From: Phaseolus vulgaris
Taxonomy: Eukaryota > Streptophyta > Magnoliopsida > Fabales > Fabaceae
Direction of reading: 5' to 3'
Length of the DNA: 64,000 nt
Assembly (NCBI RefSeq): GCF_000499845.2
Contig: NW_027174149.1
Span: forward strand, 1 to 64,000
A program made the position numbers and the translations under genes. Each line of letters starts with the position of its first letter. The first letter of the stretch is position 1. The notes under the pieces were generated by a model, which worked only from the letters and a program-made list of their open reading frames with translations, searched no databases and had not been told where the DNA came from. This document shows, piece after piece, positions 1 to 11,511 of this stretch.

Positions 1-3000
1 TATTTCAGATACGCCGCCATCTGTGGGTCCTTCGCTTGGAACTCACCCAACACCTGCCCCGTAATCAGCTGGGAGTCGCTTTTCACCAGGAGGTTCTGCG
101 CGCCTATCTCCTTGGCCAGGAGCATTCCTGCTATTAGGGCTTCATACTCCGCCTGATTGTTACTTGCTTTAAAGGCGAAACGCAGAGCTTGCTCAATCAG
201 TATGCCGTTGGGTCCCTCCAAGACTATTCCCGCACCGCTCCCTTGTTGGTTGGAAGAGCCATCAACCGATAGCAGCCACTGCGAGCCCACTTCCACCTCT
301 TGCTCACCTCCGGGCGAAAGTTCCGCTATAAAATCTGCGTATACCTGCCCTTTGATGGATCCTCTAGGCTCATACTGGATGTCGAATTCTGACAGTTCCA
401 CCACCCAGCGCACCATTCTTCCCACCACGTCGGGTTTCTGCAGCACCTTCTGTATAGGGAGGTTTGTCATCACCACCACCGTGAAGCTGTGGAAGTAATG
501 ACGGAGCCTCCTGGCAGGAAACACTACCGCTAGCGCTGCCTTCTCCAGCGCTTGGTATCTCGTCTCAGCTCCTTGTAATGCCTTGCTTACAAAATAGATG
601 GGCTTTTGACACTGGTCCTGCTCCTGGACTAACACAGAGCTGATAGCCCGCTCCGTTACAGTAAAATATCAACGGAGGGGCACGCCTGTTACCGGTTTGC
701 AGAGGACCGGTGGCGTCGCCAGGTACTCCTTTAACTTAATGAAAGCCACTTCGCATTCATCAGTCCATGCAAAGCGACTGTTTCTCTTGAGGCAATGGAA
801 ATATGGATGCCCTTCTCTCCCCGGCAGAAACAAACCTTGAGAGCGCCGCCATCCGCCCTGTCAGCTGTTGCACTTCCTTTACCGACGTCGGGCTTCGCAT
901 GGCGATAATCGCCGCGCATTTGTCGGGGTTCGCCTCTATCCCCCTCTTTGTGAGCATAAAACCCAAGAACTTACCGGCCTCTACCCCGAAAACACACTTC
1001 TCAGGGTTTAACTTGAGGCGGTACTTGGATATTGTGACGAACAACTCCTCCAGATCCGCCATGTGCTGCGCCCTATCCTGCGACGCCACCACCATGTCGT
1101 CTACATAGGCGTACACATTCCTCCCGAGCATCGGCGCCAGGACCTTGTCCATTAACCTTTGGTACGTGGCGCCCGCGTTTTTCAGCCCAAAAGGCATCAC
1201 TTTATAGCAGTAACTGCAGGTCTCGGTCATGAATGCAGTTTTGTTCTCATCTCTCGGGTGCATCTTGATCTGGTTGTATCCTGAGAAGGCGTCCAGGAAA
1301 CTCAGCACCTTGTTGCCGGACGCACTGTCCACCAAGGCGTCGATGCTGGGCAGCGGGTACGAGTCCTTTGGGCACGCCTTATTCAAGTTTGTGACGTCCA
1401 CGCACATCCTCCACTTTCCATTCGCCTTTTTCACCAAGACAACATCGGCAAGCCACTCAGGGTATTGAATCTCCCTGATGTGGCCAGCCCTCAACAGCTT
1501 CTGCGTTTCGTCCTTCACCACCTGCTGTCGCTCCTCATTGAACTTTCTCCTTCTCTGGCGCACGGGGCGGACCGTGGCATCCATGCTGAGGTGGTGACAC
1601 AGGAAATCAGGGTCGATACCGGGCATATCCGAGGCGGACCATGCGAAGGCATCCAGGTGGCGCGAAATCACTTCTGCCACCCCTTCCTGTTCTTCCGGGC
1701 TCAGCAAACTTCCTAACTTGAATGTCTTGCCGCCAATCTCCCTCTCTACGGCGTTAGCCGCTGGCTGTTCCCTGCTATCATCCTCGACGGGCGCCGCCTC
1801 TTTGACGGGCGCCGCGTCGTCAGGGCCTTCCTCCATGGGTGCATCTGCTTCGGGCGTCGCCCTCGCCGGTATGGCCTCATTAGGCATCGACCCAGCGGGC
1901 GTCGCCTCAATCATCGTCGTGTCCGCGCTCGGCGAACGTTCATATACCATGAACACGCCTCTCTTCGTTTTCAGGCTGTTCTCATAGCATTTCCTTGCCT
2001 CCTCCTGGTCTGACTTGATGACTATCACCTTGCCACTGAGGTCCGGCAGCTTCATCTTCATGTGGCGTGTGGAGGACACCTCGTTCAAACGGTTTAACGC
2101 CGGGCTGCCCAGCAAAATATTGTAGGCGGAGTTGGCGTTCACGACCAGGTACCGGATGCTTTCGGTACGCGAGGCCTCTCCATCCGTGAACGTAGTCCTC
2201 AACTCCAGGTAACCTCGAACTTCCACCTGGTTATCCGCAAACCCATACAAGCACCCCGTGTAGGGCCTCAACAGGTCGGGGGATAACCGTAACTTATTAA
2301 ATGTCGACAAGAACATGACGTCCGCCGAACTTCCCTGGTCGACAAGAACTCGGTGCACCTTTCTTCCCGCTGTGACTACCGAAATGACAACGGGGTCATT
2401 GTCGTGCGGCACCACGTCTCGGAGGTCCCCTCTCGTGAATACGAGGTTCGACTCCCACGGCTCACCCGAGATCCTTTCTTCAATCGAGTTGACCCCCCTC
2501 GCGTATTTCTTTCGCTGGGAGGCGGTGGGTCCCCCGCCGGAAAAACCTCCAGCTATGGTATGAACCTCGCCGAGAACCGGCGTCTCGTGTGCTGGTTCTT
2601 CCGCCGGCGGCGGCAAGGTGGCGGTCGTTGTGGGCTCCGCGACATAATCCTTTAAAAACCCAGTTCTCACCAGCTCATCTAGCTGGTAACCCAACGACAG
2701 GCAATTATCAATGTGGTGCCCGAAAGCCTCGTGGAACTCGCACCAAGAGTCTTTGCGAGGCCCTAACACCTTGTCAGTTTTCGCCGGTCCCCTCAGCCTC
2801 TCAACTATATTAGGCACGGCGATCAGGTGCTTCAGCTCCACCACAAAGTTGTACCTCGCCGGTCTCGCTCTTTCTCTGGCCGGGGGATCGCCTCCCGTTG
2901 GACCCCGGGGCTGGGGCTTTCTGGCCTCGTAGGGGCGTCTCGCATCTGGCTTCTTTCTTCCCGTCGTGGTCTCATTGACCCTGACGGGTTGAGCTCGCGC

Positions 3001-3840
3001 CGGTCCCCTCGGGCGTGAGGGTACGACGCTGGTGCGCTTCACGCACACCTCCCCTTCAGAAGCAATATGTTCTACCGCCCGACGTCGTAGCTCAGCGAAA
3101 GTCCTAGGGCGGTTGCGAATGATGGATTCTCCAAAAGGACCGGGGCATACGCCTTTCACGAACGCGTACAGGATCATAGGCTCCTCTGTCGTACCAACCT
3201 TCACGACCTGGGCCCCGAAGCGATTGATGTATTCCTTCAGGGTCTCCCCTTGATACTGCTTCACATCAAACAAATCGTAGGAGACCGGCGGCGGGGCCTT
3301 GTTTGCTAAGTATTGTTCCCTGAACAATCGTGACAATTGGCGGAAAGATGTGATATGACCGTTCGGGAGGCTGATGAACCAGTCCATAGCTATCCCAGTC
3401 AGGGTGCTCATAAAGAGCTTGCACTTGGCAGCGTCAGAACCGCCTACCAGGACCATCTGTGTGTGAAATGCAGCAAGGTGCGTCTCTGGGTCCTCCATCC
3501 CGGTGAAGATCACCTTGGGCCCCGCGAACGTGTTCGGGATCACTGCATCTAGAATCTCCTGCGAGAAGGGAGTGGAAAACTCCCTTGGTGGGGAACGGTT
3601 CTCCATCTCGTCATGTCCATGTCGCCCCCGATCATTTCTCAGGCCCCGGCGCAACTCCTTATTTACGCGGTGGAGCTCTTCATTCCTCTCATGCGAGGCT
3701 TCGAGATCCGCCTGCATGCGTTCTTGTTCCAGCTTCGATTTCGCCATATCCTGTGGCAGCCCCCTCATTATCTCCAGGACCTGTTGCATGGATAGTTCTG
3801 CTGGGGCTGCGCGTGCTGTACCTCGTCTGGTGGGGGCCAT
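1..3840 (-). pseudogene. Element A gag-pol polyprotein (gag, PR, RT, RNase H start), broken
   Basis: The likely start is the ATG at 3840 (MAPTRR), the same as in element II; an upstream in-frame ATG at 3861 is possible. Visible in order: gag core with motifs SYDLFDVKQYQGETLKEYI and FVKGVCPGPF, a zinc-knuckle variant CEFHEAFGHHIDNC, protease motif LVDQGSSADV, RT motifs CVDVTNLNKACPKDSYPLP, FLDAFSGYNQ and YVDD, then the connection domain. The frame is lost near 815-835, where two bases are missing relative to element II, and the shifted frame stops at 760. In the original frame a TGA lies at 669-671. Downstream the RNase H domain (SVDGSSNQQGSG) is still readable to the window edge. Gag packages RNA; pol would supply maturation, reverse transcription and integration. 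This copy cannot make a full pol. Confidence 0.92.
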
Positions 3841-3918
3841 TGTCACTCCAACCTCCTCCAACGTTACTGTAACTTGGTAGATTTTCTCGAACTTGTGATG
3901 GAACTGATGTTTTATATC

Positions 3919-3937
3919 GGCCCCACGGTGGGCGCCA
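3919..3937 (-). other. Primer binding site of element A
   Basis: Plus-strand GGCCCCACGGTGGGCGCCA, two bases inside the LTR edge. On the element strand it begins TGGCGCC, as expected for pairing with the CCA-ended 3' terminus of a tRNA. I could not assign the tRNA with confidence. The same site is present in elements II (one base changed), III and, less its first base, IV. Confidence 0.8.
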
Positions 3938-3939
3938 AA

Positions 3940-5167
3940 TGTTCCGTCCGGTTGACTGGGACATCTTCGTGCGCGACCTCAATCGTCAGCTAGGGACTCC
4001 TTCCCACTGGTTACCTGTGGATTCCTGCAAAAAAGAGGACAAAGGGGCGCCCTAGCGGCCGTTTGCACTCCGACGCTCAAGTCAGCCAGCAAGAAACACC
4101 AAAACTGTGCACCTCCGTATCTGAGTACCGCGTATGGCACTCCGAAGGTGGTAAAAGAACTGTGTATTGTGTGTATATTCTCGCTCTGGCAAACAACCTC
4201 TTTTCCAGTCCCTTGTGCGTAGCCCTGCGACTTCGAGCGAGCAACTGGAGTGTATTCTGGGAAAATTTGCCAAAACGTCCAACAACCCCGTTTCCAACAT
4301 TCTCAACGCTATTTAAACTACCCAAGCATTTAAAGCACCTTAAAGCGCTTTTAATCACAAATGTAACGCACTCAATCAGCGTGTCTAATTAGAAAACGCA
4401 GCGCATTTAAGACGTTGAAACGCTTGGGAGCCTTTATAGTACCTTGAATGCTCGAAACAGAAATTGTACTAAATGACTTTAATTACCTGGTACCTGACTA
4501 AAGGGTGTTTCTATTCTGACCTGGCTGTCGTACACGTGGAGGGCCTCACGACGCCATGACCCCATCTGGGGGCATTTCTGCCCAGCTGGGGACGTTTCTA
4601 CGTGTGAGTCCTCCTGCCTGGGAGTGCTACTGTGCAAGGGGTGACTTTTTGGGTGCCAACTCACGCCCCCAATCATCTAGTCACTCACTTTGAGAGCGTA
4701 TCTGCCTTCCTCTCGTACGCTACACCTGGCTACCCTGGGCGTGACCCTCCCCCTGAGTCGTATCTGTCCCAAAGGTGTCTCTGAGGCGGCAGGGGTACTT
4801 CACGAGTCAGGCTGCCCTACACTGGTGCTATCACTATGGCCTCGAAGCCACCTTTTCCTTCTCTTTATCACTACCCCGGATTATCGGGACCTGAGGCCTT
4901 CCCACGGCGTCGCTCCCTCCATGGTTTTTCCTACCCACGGGTATCTGGGAACCGCATTGTGATTGCCTTGACTTAATGATATTTGATCGTGGCGACGCCC
5001 TGGTTGGGCGACGCCTTCACCTAGGCGACGCCTTGCCTTGGCGACGCTTCCTCTTGGCGACGCTGGCACTTGGCGTCTCTTCACCTTGGCGACGCCTTGT
5101 GTTGACTTTGACTCCAGGCGTTAACTTTGACCTTGACTTTGTCAACGCCCGGATACGGGACGGTACA
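3940..5167 (-). repeat. 5' LTR of element A (family 1)
   Basis: Begins TGTTCCGTCCGG and ends GGGACGGTACA on the plus strand, so it has TG..CA ends in either orientation; 1228 bp. It aligns along its length with the LTRs at 12370, 24904 and 56626. On the element strand a TATA-like CTATAAAGG lies near 4433-4441. The plus-strand right end carries a cluster of GGCGACGCC-type short repeats (about 4990-5100). Confidence 0.93.
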
Positions 5168-5761
5168 AAGATTTTTTCAAAGTGCGGAGATTGCTTAAGA
5201 GTTTGTGATTGATCAAGGTGCTGGAATAGGATTCTACTTGTATTGATTTCAGATATTCATCTGTAACAAGTGTAATCTTTGTAATCTGTTGAACAATTCG
5301 TTTATGTGTTTGCTGAGATTGGCTGTGTGTTCTTGAGGTGTTCAAGATCAGCAATCTTAGTGTTGGCCAAGGAGAGTATGTTTCTTGAGCTGTTCAAGGT
5401 CATTCTCTTGGTTGTTGTGTAAGTGATCAAGGTGTGGTTGCTTAGTGGATATCCTCAGGGTTTCTGAGAAGACTGGATGTAGCTCTGGTTTGGAGTGAAC
5501 CAGTATAAACAATTGTGTACAATCTCTCTATCTCTAACTCTTTAAATTCAGTTTATTTGTTGTTTGCTGGTATAAACAACCGATTGTTTCTACGAAACAA
5601 CCGATTGTTTTTCTGGTATTACAGCTTTTGCTTGCTGTTTTTGCTAACTGAATTGCTGAATCAATTGGTTTCTAAGATAAATTCATTCTAGCTTTGAAAA
5701 GTTTGTGAAAACTCTTTTAAACAGTTCACCCCCCCTCTAGTTTAAAGCCATCTTTTCTAAC
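5168..5761 (+). repeat. 3' part of a Copia-type LTR, truncated by element A
   Basis: The right end reads TTCACCCCCCCTCTAG then GCCATC...TAACA, the usual end of the Copia LTRs seen at 10401-11493 and 51230-52322, and it contains AACCGATTG repeats like theirs. The sequence is diverged from those two LTRs. Its left part is off-window or was displaced by the element A insertion. No internal Copia sequence follows; at 5762 the sequence changes directly to Tat pol, so this may be a solo LTR inserted into element C. The left target-site copy cannot be seen. Confidence 0.65.
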
Positions 5762-5762
5762 A

Positions 5763-8190
5763 TCTAAGAGGTCCAACACTTGACTGGGCGGATGACAGGT
5801 TTATCTCGTTTCCTATCAGCCAGTGGAGACAAAGGTTACCCGTACTTCCAGTGCTTAAAGAAAAGTAATCATTTTGTATGGACCTCTGAGTGTGAGGAAG
5901 CTTTCGTGAAATTGAAGGAGTACTTGGCCAGTCCTCTTGTGCTCAGCAAACCCGTGGCCAATATTCCTCTCCGCCTATACTTCTCTATCACAGATCGCGC
6001 AATTAGCTCAATGATAGTATAGGACCAGAACCAGGTTCAAAAACCAATCTACTTTGTCAGCAAGGTGCTACAGGGGCCCGAAGAGCGTTACTAAGTGATT
6101 CTGAAAGCTGCACTAGCGATAGTGTTTACGACCAGTGGCTACGACACTATTTCCACGACTTCACCGTCATTGTAATGACTGATCTACCTATCCACAAGGT
6201 TTTACAGAAGCCTGACATAGCAAGACGCATGGTACGGTGGTCGGTCGAACTGTCTGAGTTTGACATCCATTACAAGCCCAGAGGGCCGATCAAAGGCCAG
6301 GTATATGCCAATTTCGTGGTTAAGTTGGTGTCTGGGGATCCCCACCCAGATCCCAAAGGCTTTTGGTGGATATTGTCAGTAGATGGTTCCTCCAATCAGC
6401 AGGGTAGTGGAGCTAGAGTTATCTTAGAAGGACCCAACGGCCTGTTGATTGAACAATCTTTGAAATTCACATTTAAAGCTAGCAATAAGCAGGTCGAGTA
6501 TGAGGTGCTGATAGCCGGGATGCTGTCGTCCCAGGAGTTGGGAGCTCAGAACTTGCTGGTGAAGATCGACTCTTTACTTGTTACTGAGGAGGTTATGGGA
6601 AAATATCAAGCTAATGACCCGCAATTAGCAGCATACCTTAAGTACGTCATGTTGTTGTAAGACGCCTTCGTTGAGTTTGAACTTGTGCAGGTTCCGAGAG
6701 AGCAAAATTCCTGAGCGGATCTCCTAGCCAAAGTGGCTAGCTCGGGAAAGGGAAATAGGAAAATATCGGTGATCCAAGAAACTTTCAAGGCCCCTAAAAT
6801 GGCGGGAGAGGACCCGCCTAGGGAAGTCTTGCTGGTAGGCGCCTAGGTAGGAAGGAGCCACTGGTCATTGACCCAGGAAACGCTGAAGGTACCCCGAGTA
6901 GGGGCATGCGATGTGTTGGGGAAGGAGGTGGTGACCATCTCTCCCGGTAGTATGTTCGATACCTAGATTACTCTTTACCAGCTCTATCTAGCCGAAAATT
7001 TACTTCTCGATGAACCCACAGAAGGCAAGGCGATAAAGAGAAATTCAGAAAAGTACACGATGATTGATGGCAAGCTGTTTTGTCATGGGTATGCTCACCC
7101 TGTTCTTTTCTATATTAGCGAGGAATAGTGCACCCGTGTGATGACCGAGTTGCACGAAGGCATCTGTGGAAGTCACATTGGAGGCCAGACACTAGTGTTG
7201 AAAGTCATCCGAGCCGGGTACTATTGGACGACGATGAAAGAAGATTGTGGAAGGTACACTTAGCGATGTGAGCAGTTCCAGAAACACGCTGATTGGCACC
7301 ACACACCGGTAGAGAAGGTGCGGTCAATTTATAGCCCGTGGCCATTCCATACCTGGGGAATAAACATTCTAGGTCCTTTCCCTCTGGCCATACGTAAAAT
7401 GAAGTACCTTCTGGTGGCTATTGAGAACTTCACCAAGTGGATTGAAGCCGAGCCCGTTGCCTAAATCACCACTCACAAGGTACAACATTTTGTATGGAAG
7501 AACATAGTATGTCACTTTGGAGTTCCCAGACATCTGGTGTCAGACAACGGAACACAGTTCGTTAGTCAGTAGCTAGGCAAACTATGCTCGGAGCTCAGAA
7601 TTAAACAGATATTTGCCTCAGTAGAGCACCCACAGAAGAATGGCCAAGTGGAATAAGCCAACAGAATCTTGCTCAGAGGTTTGATGAGAAGGTTAGAGAA
7701 AGCCAAGGGAACTTGGGCAAAGAAGGTCCCCCGAATCCTATGGGCTTATCACACCACACCTCAATCCATCACCAAAGAAACACTGTTCTGTTTGGTGTAT
7801 GGAACGAATAATATGATCCCCGTAAAGATTCATGAGAGCTCCCCCTGGTTTCAAAATTTCATTGCTAAAGAATCTGATGAGGGGAGGAAAGTGAACCTGG
7901 ACTTGCTAGATGAAGTCCGTGAGCAGGCGCGTGTTTAGGCGGAAGCAATGAAAAGAAGAGTAGAGTTGAGACAAAGAACCAAGGTTAGGCCTCGGCAGTT
8001 CCAGGTCGCCGACTTGGTAATGCAGAAAGCTCATCCCTGCCAATTGAAGAATAAGTTGACTCCAAAATGGACGGGATTGTTTCGCATAATTGAAGTGCTT
8101 GGTAATGGTGCATACAAATTAGAAACCTTGAACAAAGGACCTATCCTCCGGATGTGGAATGCTGCTAATCTTAAGTTTTATTTTAGTTAA
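5763..8190 (+). pseudogene. Element C pol remnant (RT end, RNase H, integrase)
   Basis: Readable blocks include TGRMTGLSRF (RT end), LPIHKVLQKPDIA, SVDGSSNQQGSG (second RNase H, near 6380), HEGICGSH and WHHTP (integrase zinc region), SDNGTQF, SVEHPQ and the C-terminal NAANLKFYFS ending in TAA at 8188-8190. In-frame stops occur at about 6020, 6658, 6712, 6844, 7260, 7462, 7570, 7654 and 7936, with frameshifts between. The integrase is dead by sequence: the first catalytic Asp (WGID in element II) is Asn (AAC at 7363-7365), and the second Cys of the CX2C zinc pair is Phe. It ends at the same residue as pol in II and IV. Confidence 0.9.
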
Positions 8191-8226
8191 GTTAATAGTT
8201 GTTGTTGAACAATGTGGTGCTGAAAA

Positions 8227-8282
8227 GTTGACGCTCTTTTACCCTTGAGGAGGGTTTTTTAATGAGGTCACCTAATAAAAGG
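8227..8282 (+). other. Conserved post-pol block of element C: hairpin, T-run, AATAAAA
   Basis: Reads GACGCTCTTTTACCC, then TTGAGG, AGGGTTTTTTAA, TGAGGTCACC and TAATAAAAGG. CCC..GGG can form a short stem followed by a T-run. The same order occurs 35-65 bp behind pol in II, IV and VI although surrounding noncoding DNA has diverged. Confidence 0.7.
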
Positions 8283-8404
8283 ATGTTTGCAAGATGCTGT
8301 TTGTTTTCTTTGTCTTTATTGGTGATTGTGATGCATGATGCGACGACCTTTTCCTTGGAGGAGTTCTTCGAGAAATGGTCGTGTGAGCAATTGATTACCA
8401 TTGG

Positions 8405-8760
8405 CAGATAAATCGACCTTCCATGGGAAGTCGCACTGCGGGTAAAGTTGCATAGATACCTCATCCAGACCGGCACAGAATAAGTCGGGCTAACTTGGTG
8501 TGAAAGTAATCACCCAAGTCTAGGTACTCTGTGGGATGAGTAGGGTTGCTGTAATAGATCACCTGACCCAGTACAGGATAAGTCGGGCTAGCCCAGTGTG
8601 AAAGAAATCACACGAGTCCAGGCGCACTATGGGGTAAGTGAAGTTGCATAGACAGGCCGCTCGGTTGATATGCAGTAGACTAACTCGGTGTTTGAAGGAA
8701 CACCTGAGTGGACGTCTTGTGTGTAAGTTAGTTCGACAATGGCAGGTGAGTCGACCTTCG
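8405..8760 (+). repeat. Degenerate ~100-bp tandem repeat in the 3' region of element C
   Basis: Three to four diverged copies sharing ATAAGTCGGGCTA, GTGTGAAAGxAATCACxC and GGGTxAxGTTGCATAGA at intervals of about 95-100 bp. The position, between pol and the antisense ORF, matches the repeat-bearing region of elements II, IV and VI although the unit sequence is unrelated. Confidence 0.6.
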
Positions 8761-9150
8761 TCGGTAAGACTCGAGTTAGGTACTCCGAAGAGGAGCATTG
8801 CAACGAAAGACAGTCAGTCGGGCTAGTACGTGGAAAGAGCAAATCAAGCTCAGAGCAGGGTAGTTGCCCAATTACACCCTATGAGAAATAATACTTAGCA
8901 AGATCAAGGCATGTGATCCCTGCCCAAGTTGTGAAATGTGTTTGTTTATATCGAGCTTGAAAAATTTGGTGCAGGTAGGAAGTTATTTGAATATGTGGTT
9001 GTTATAGTTAAGCGCATGTGCGTCAATGTAAGTTTTCGTCTCGTCGAAAGTCGAACACGGTACGTGTAAGCAAATAACTAAAACATAAGCAAATTATAGC
9101 AAAAGTTAAAAGTACGTAAATAAGTTCACAATTACATTAAGGTCATCCCG
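8761..9150. other. Noncoding 3' region of element C, no recognisable feature
   Basis: A-rich sequence between the tandem repeat and the end of the antisense ORF. I see no open frame or repeat I can support. Confidence 0.4.
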
Positions 9151-10400
9151 TTACTCTTCTACGAGTTGCTCGTTTACAACCCTTTTACTCGGTCCTAATA
9201 GCGAGAAGTCCAAGCTTGGGTGAAGGCTGGAAGCTTGCTCGACAGCAACCTCGAAGCCCACCAAGAGGGCTTGAGTAGCTTCCCCTTTATAAACCTCAAC
9301 CTCGTCGGCAAAGAACTTGTCCTTCTAAGCAAGCTCTTGTTGCAGGCTAGCTAGACGATTTTCCATACGGGTTGCATGCTCGGCGACTTCCTTAGACTTC
9401 TCCTCCAAAAGCCGCTCAATTTGATGATGAAGGGCGCGAACACTCTGGATTTCTTATTGCAAGCTTGCCATCTTCTGTTGGGTGTCCTGTTTCTCCTGTT
9501 CGATGATGGCTTCCTAACCCTGCAACTTCTTCACGACCACACAGCTTGTGGCCAAAGCCTGCCCAAACTGTTTCATGGCCTCCTGTAGAAGGTAGTGGCC
9601 CCCGTGACCACCCACTCTTTCAACACCCTCTGAGCCCAACAAAGAATCCTCCAGGTAGGATATAATGTCCACATCGAAATCCCATAGACCCTTCCTCCTT
9701 GAGCTCTCCGCGCCCCCTTCAAGATGACCCTGTGTGGTAGGAAGGGCGGTAGAGGGTTGAGGGGGACGAGCCACGTTTGAAGCTGCCTGATCTCGGTATG
9801 GGGAAGGCATAGGACTGACGGCACGAGCTCTCCCTCGTTTCCTGGTGAAGATGAAGCCCGAGGCAGTGTCCTCATCGTCCTCTAAGGAAGTAGGGGCGAC
9901 AGCCGCCTTCAAAGGCAACTGGCTGGCCATCTTGGCGTTGGTAGCCATCTTCAGCAAGTCCTCCTTGTTGAAGTGAGCCAACATTCTATATGCAAAGGAA
10001 GCACAAAAATGGGTTACATCTTGCAAACAAAGTTTTTTCATTCTCTAAGATTAAAGGGGAAAAGGTATACCAGTGTAACACTTTAGAGAGTCCGGTTCAA
10101 ACTCGTTGACCAAGAGATAGGCTGTATCGAAAACTATAGGGAGGATTGAGAAAAATTTGCAAACCTCCTGATCAGCAGGGGCTAGCTTGTCTAGGCGCCG
10201 AGTGAGCTTGGAGTTAGGTTTCTCTGTCCAATATAAAGGAAAGCCATCTAGGATGTCAGGGTGTTTGTTAAATCGGACTTTGAGGAAGTGGCCTTTAAAG
10301 TTTTTGTACGAGGACTGGAAGAGGGTAGGCATTCCCCTTCCAGGGGCACTATTTACAGAGACCCAGAGCTGGCGGTTTAGTTTCTTTACCTCGAAGAGGT
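9151..10400 (-). pseudogene. Element C antisense ORF (aORF1), 3' part
   Basis: Reads right to left. 10400-10071 encodes the second half of the Transposase_28-like domain (FEVKKLN, then YKNFKG and DGFPLYW). An inferred intron with a GT donor at 10070-10069 and AG acceptor at 9985-9984 sits exactly where II, IV and VI have their phase-1 coding intron. Exon 2 runs to TAA at 9151-9153 and carries an NLS-like TRKRGRARA, a Q/E/K-rich coiled-coil stretch and a C-terminus related to that of element IV. At least three in-frame stops and a one-base mismatch of frame across the intron show decay. The gene was cut by the Copia insertion; its 5' part is at 52323-52731. Confidence 0.8.
10396..10400. other. 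Target site duplication GAGGT (left) of the Copia element
   Basis: GAGGT directly precedes the 5' LTR and recurs directly after the 3' LTR at 52323-52327. Removing one copy and everything between restores continuous aORF coding across the junction, an independent confirmation. Confidence 0.93.
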
Positions 10401-11493
10401 TGTAGAGCATGGGAGCTTTGATGTTTCAAATCCAAGATGAAGCTTGAAGCCTTGCTGCTTTTGGTTTGGGTTTAGATTAGAATGTTTAGAATCCATGTAA
10501 AGATCAGTTTTTGTCACTTGCACAAAGCTTGCCCATTCTGTTTTAAAACCCCAAGTGTTTCTCTAAGCAAAGGGAAAAACAACCGGTTGAATTATCGAAA
10601 TAATTGGTTGTTTGTCACTTAGCTAGCTTGGAGGTTTTAAAACTGTTTTTGACTTGGTTATGTAACTACCTAACCGATTCAACCGGTTAAATCGTGGTTT
10701 CAACAGTTTGATTGTGTGTTTTCATAATAGTTTTTTGAAAACCTGTTATTTTGTTTTAGGTGTGATCAAAACTGCTTTGGCTTATTAAATGCTGCCTTGA
10801 ACAACTAGATTTCATGTGCTATAAATATAGTCTTTCTTTCAAAACAAATACAAGTTCTTATAGAGTTTGAAATAGATATTGAATTTTTTTTTATGAAAGA
10901 TTTTTTCAAAAGGTTTGCAAGATTGTTGTTAAGCTTTGCACTGGTACAACATCTTATCATAGGGCTTCTTGGTTTGTGTAATCTTCGGTGTTTTCTATCC
11001 CTTTTAAGGTTCTTCTAATTGTACTTTCATTAAATGTAAGTGTGTGTGAAATCCTACAAAGACAGAGGGTGTTCTGACTTGAGGTGAGTGGTGTTGCAAA
11101 GAGGGGGAATAGGTCTTGTGGTTTTCAAGGTCACCTCTTTGTGGTGTGTTGGTCTAATCTGGATTTGATTACTAGTGGAACTCAGAGGTTGTTCTGGGAA
11201 CTGGATGTAGCTCAAGGTTGAGTGAACCAATATAAAACTCTTTGTGTAAATCTTTCTACCTCTATCTCCTTATAACTGTTTGTGTTAATTCAGTTTCTGC
11301 TGCTAGTATAAACAACCGATTAAAACACAATTTCAATCGGTTAAAATTATGAAAACAGTTTTTGTATCATTGGTTGATTGCTTTCCTTAATTTCTTATCT
11401 GTGATTGTTTGATAAAGGTTCATTCTTAATCAATCTTTACGAAAATCTTTGACAAACAATTCACCCCCCTTGTTTAAGCCATCAATTTTTACA
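10401..11493 (+). repeat. 5' LTR of the Copia element
   Basis: Starts TGTAGAGCATGGG and ends TTTTTACA. It has AACCGGTT/AATCGGTT motif clusters and a TATA box (CTATAAATATAG, 10819-10830) in sense orientation. It is directly followed by the PBS-like sequence. Confidence 0.92.
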
Positions 11494-11511
11494 ATTGGCT
11501 TCAAGAGCAAG
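11494..11511 (+). other. Copia primer binding site, degenerate
   Basis: ATTGGCTTCAAGAGC directly after the LTR resembles the common plant Copia PBS for initiator tRNA-Met (TGGTATCAGAGC) with changes. The assignment rests on position more than on match. Confidence 0.5.

Larger units (their letters stand above)
1..5167 (-). mobile_element. Tat-group Ty3/gypsy element A, 5' part, cut by window edge
   Basis: Read on the minus strand the order is 5' LTR (5167 to 3940), primer binding site, gag, protease, RT and the beginning of the RNase H region; integrase, the antisense ORF and the 3' LTR lie off the left edge. The LTR is of the same family as those of elements II and VI. Coding decay (one frameshift, one TGA) shows it is not autonomous. 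The 5 bases after the LTR are AAGAT; the same five should precede its missing 3' LTR. It interrupts a Copia LTR remnant that continues at 5168. Confidence 0.9.
5762..10400 (+). mobile_element. Old plus-strand Tat element C, left part
   Basis: Contains the end of RT, both RNase H modules and integrase on the plus strand, then a noncoding 3' region with tandem repeats, then the 3' part of an antisense ORF. This is the standard Tat order. It is broken at 10400 by the Copia element (target duplication GAGGT at 10396-10400 and 52323-52327) and resumes at 52323. Dozens of stops and frameshifts make it the most decayed element in the window. Its LTRs are not seen. Confidence 0.85.

Noticed and set aside
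157..498. Plus-strand frame of 113 codons opposite the RNase H region, repeated at 21101 and 46161
   Set aside because: It is the antisense of a conserved RNase H coding region; its conservation is explained by the coding strand.
5142..5354. Possible short host genes in the low-coding gaps (5168-5760, 52732-53199)
   Set aside because: Both stretches align with retrotransposon parts (Copia LTR end; aORF leader with its intron) and have no open frame of note.
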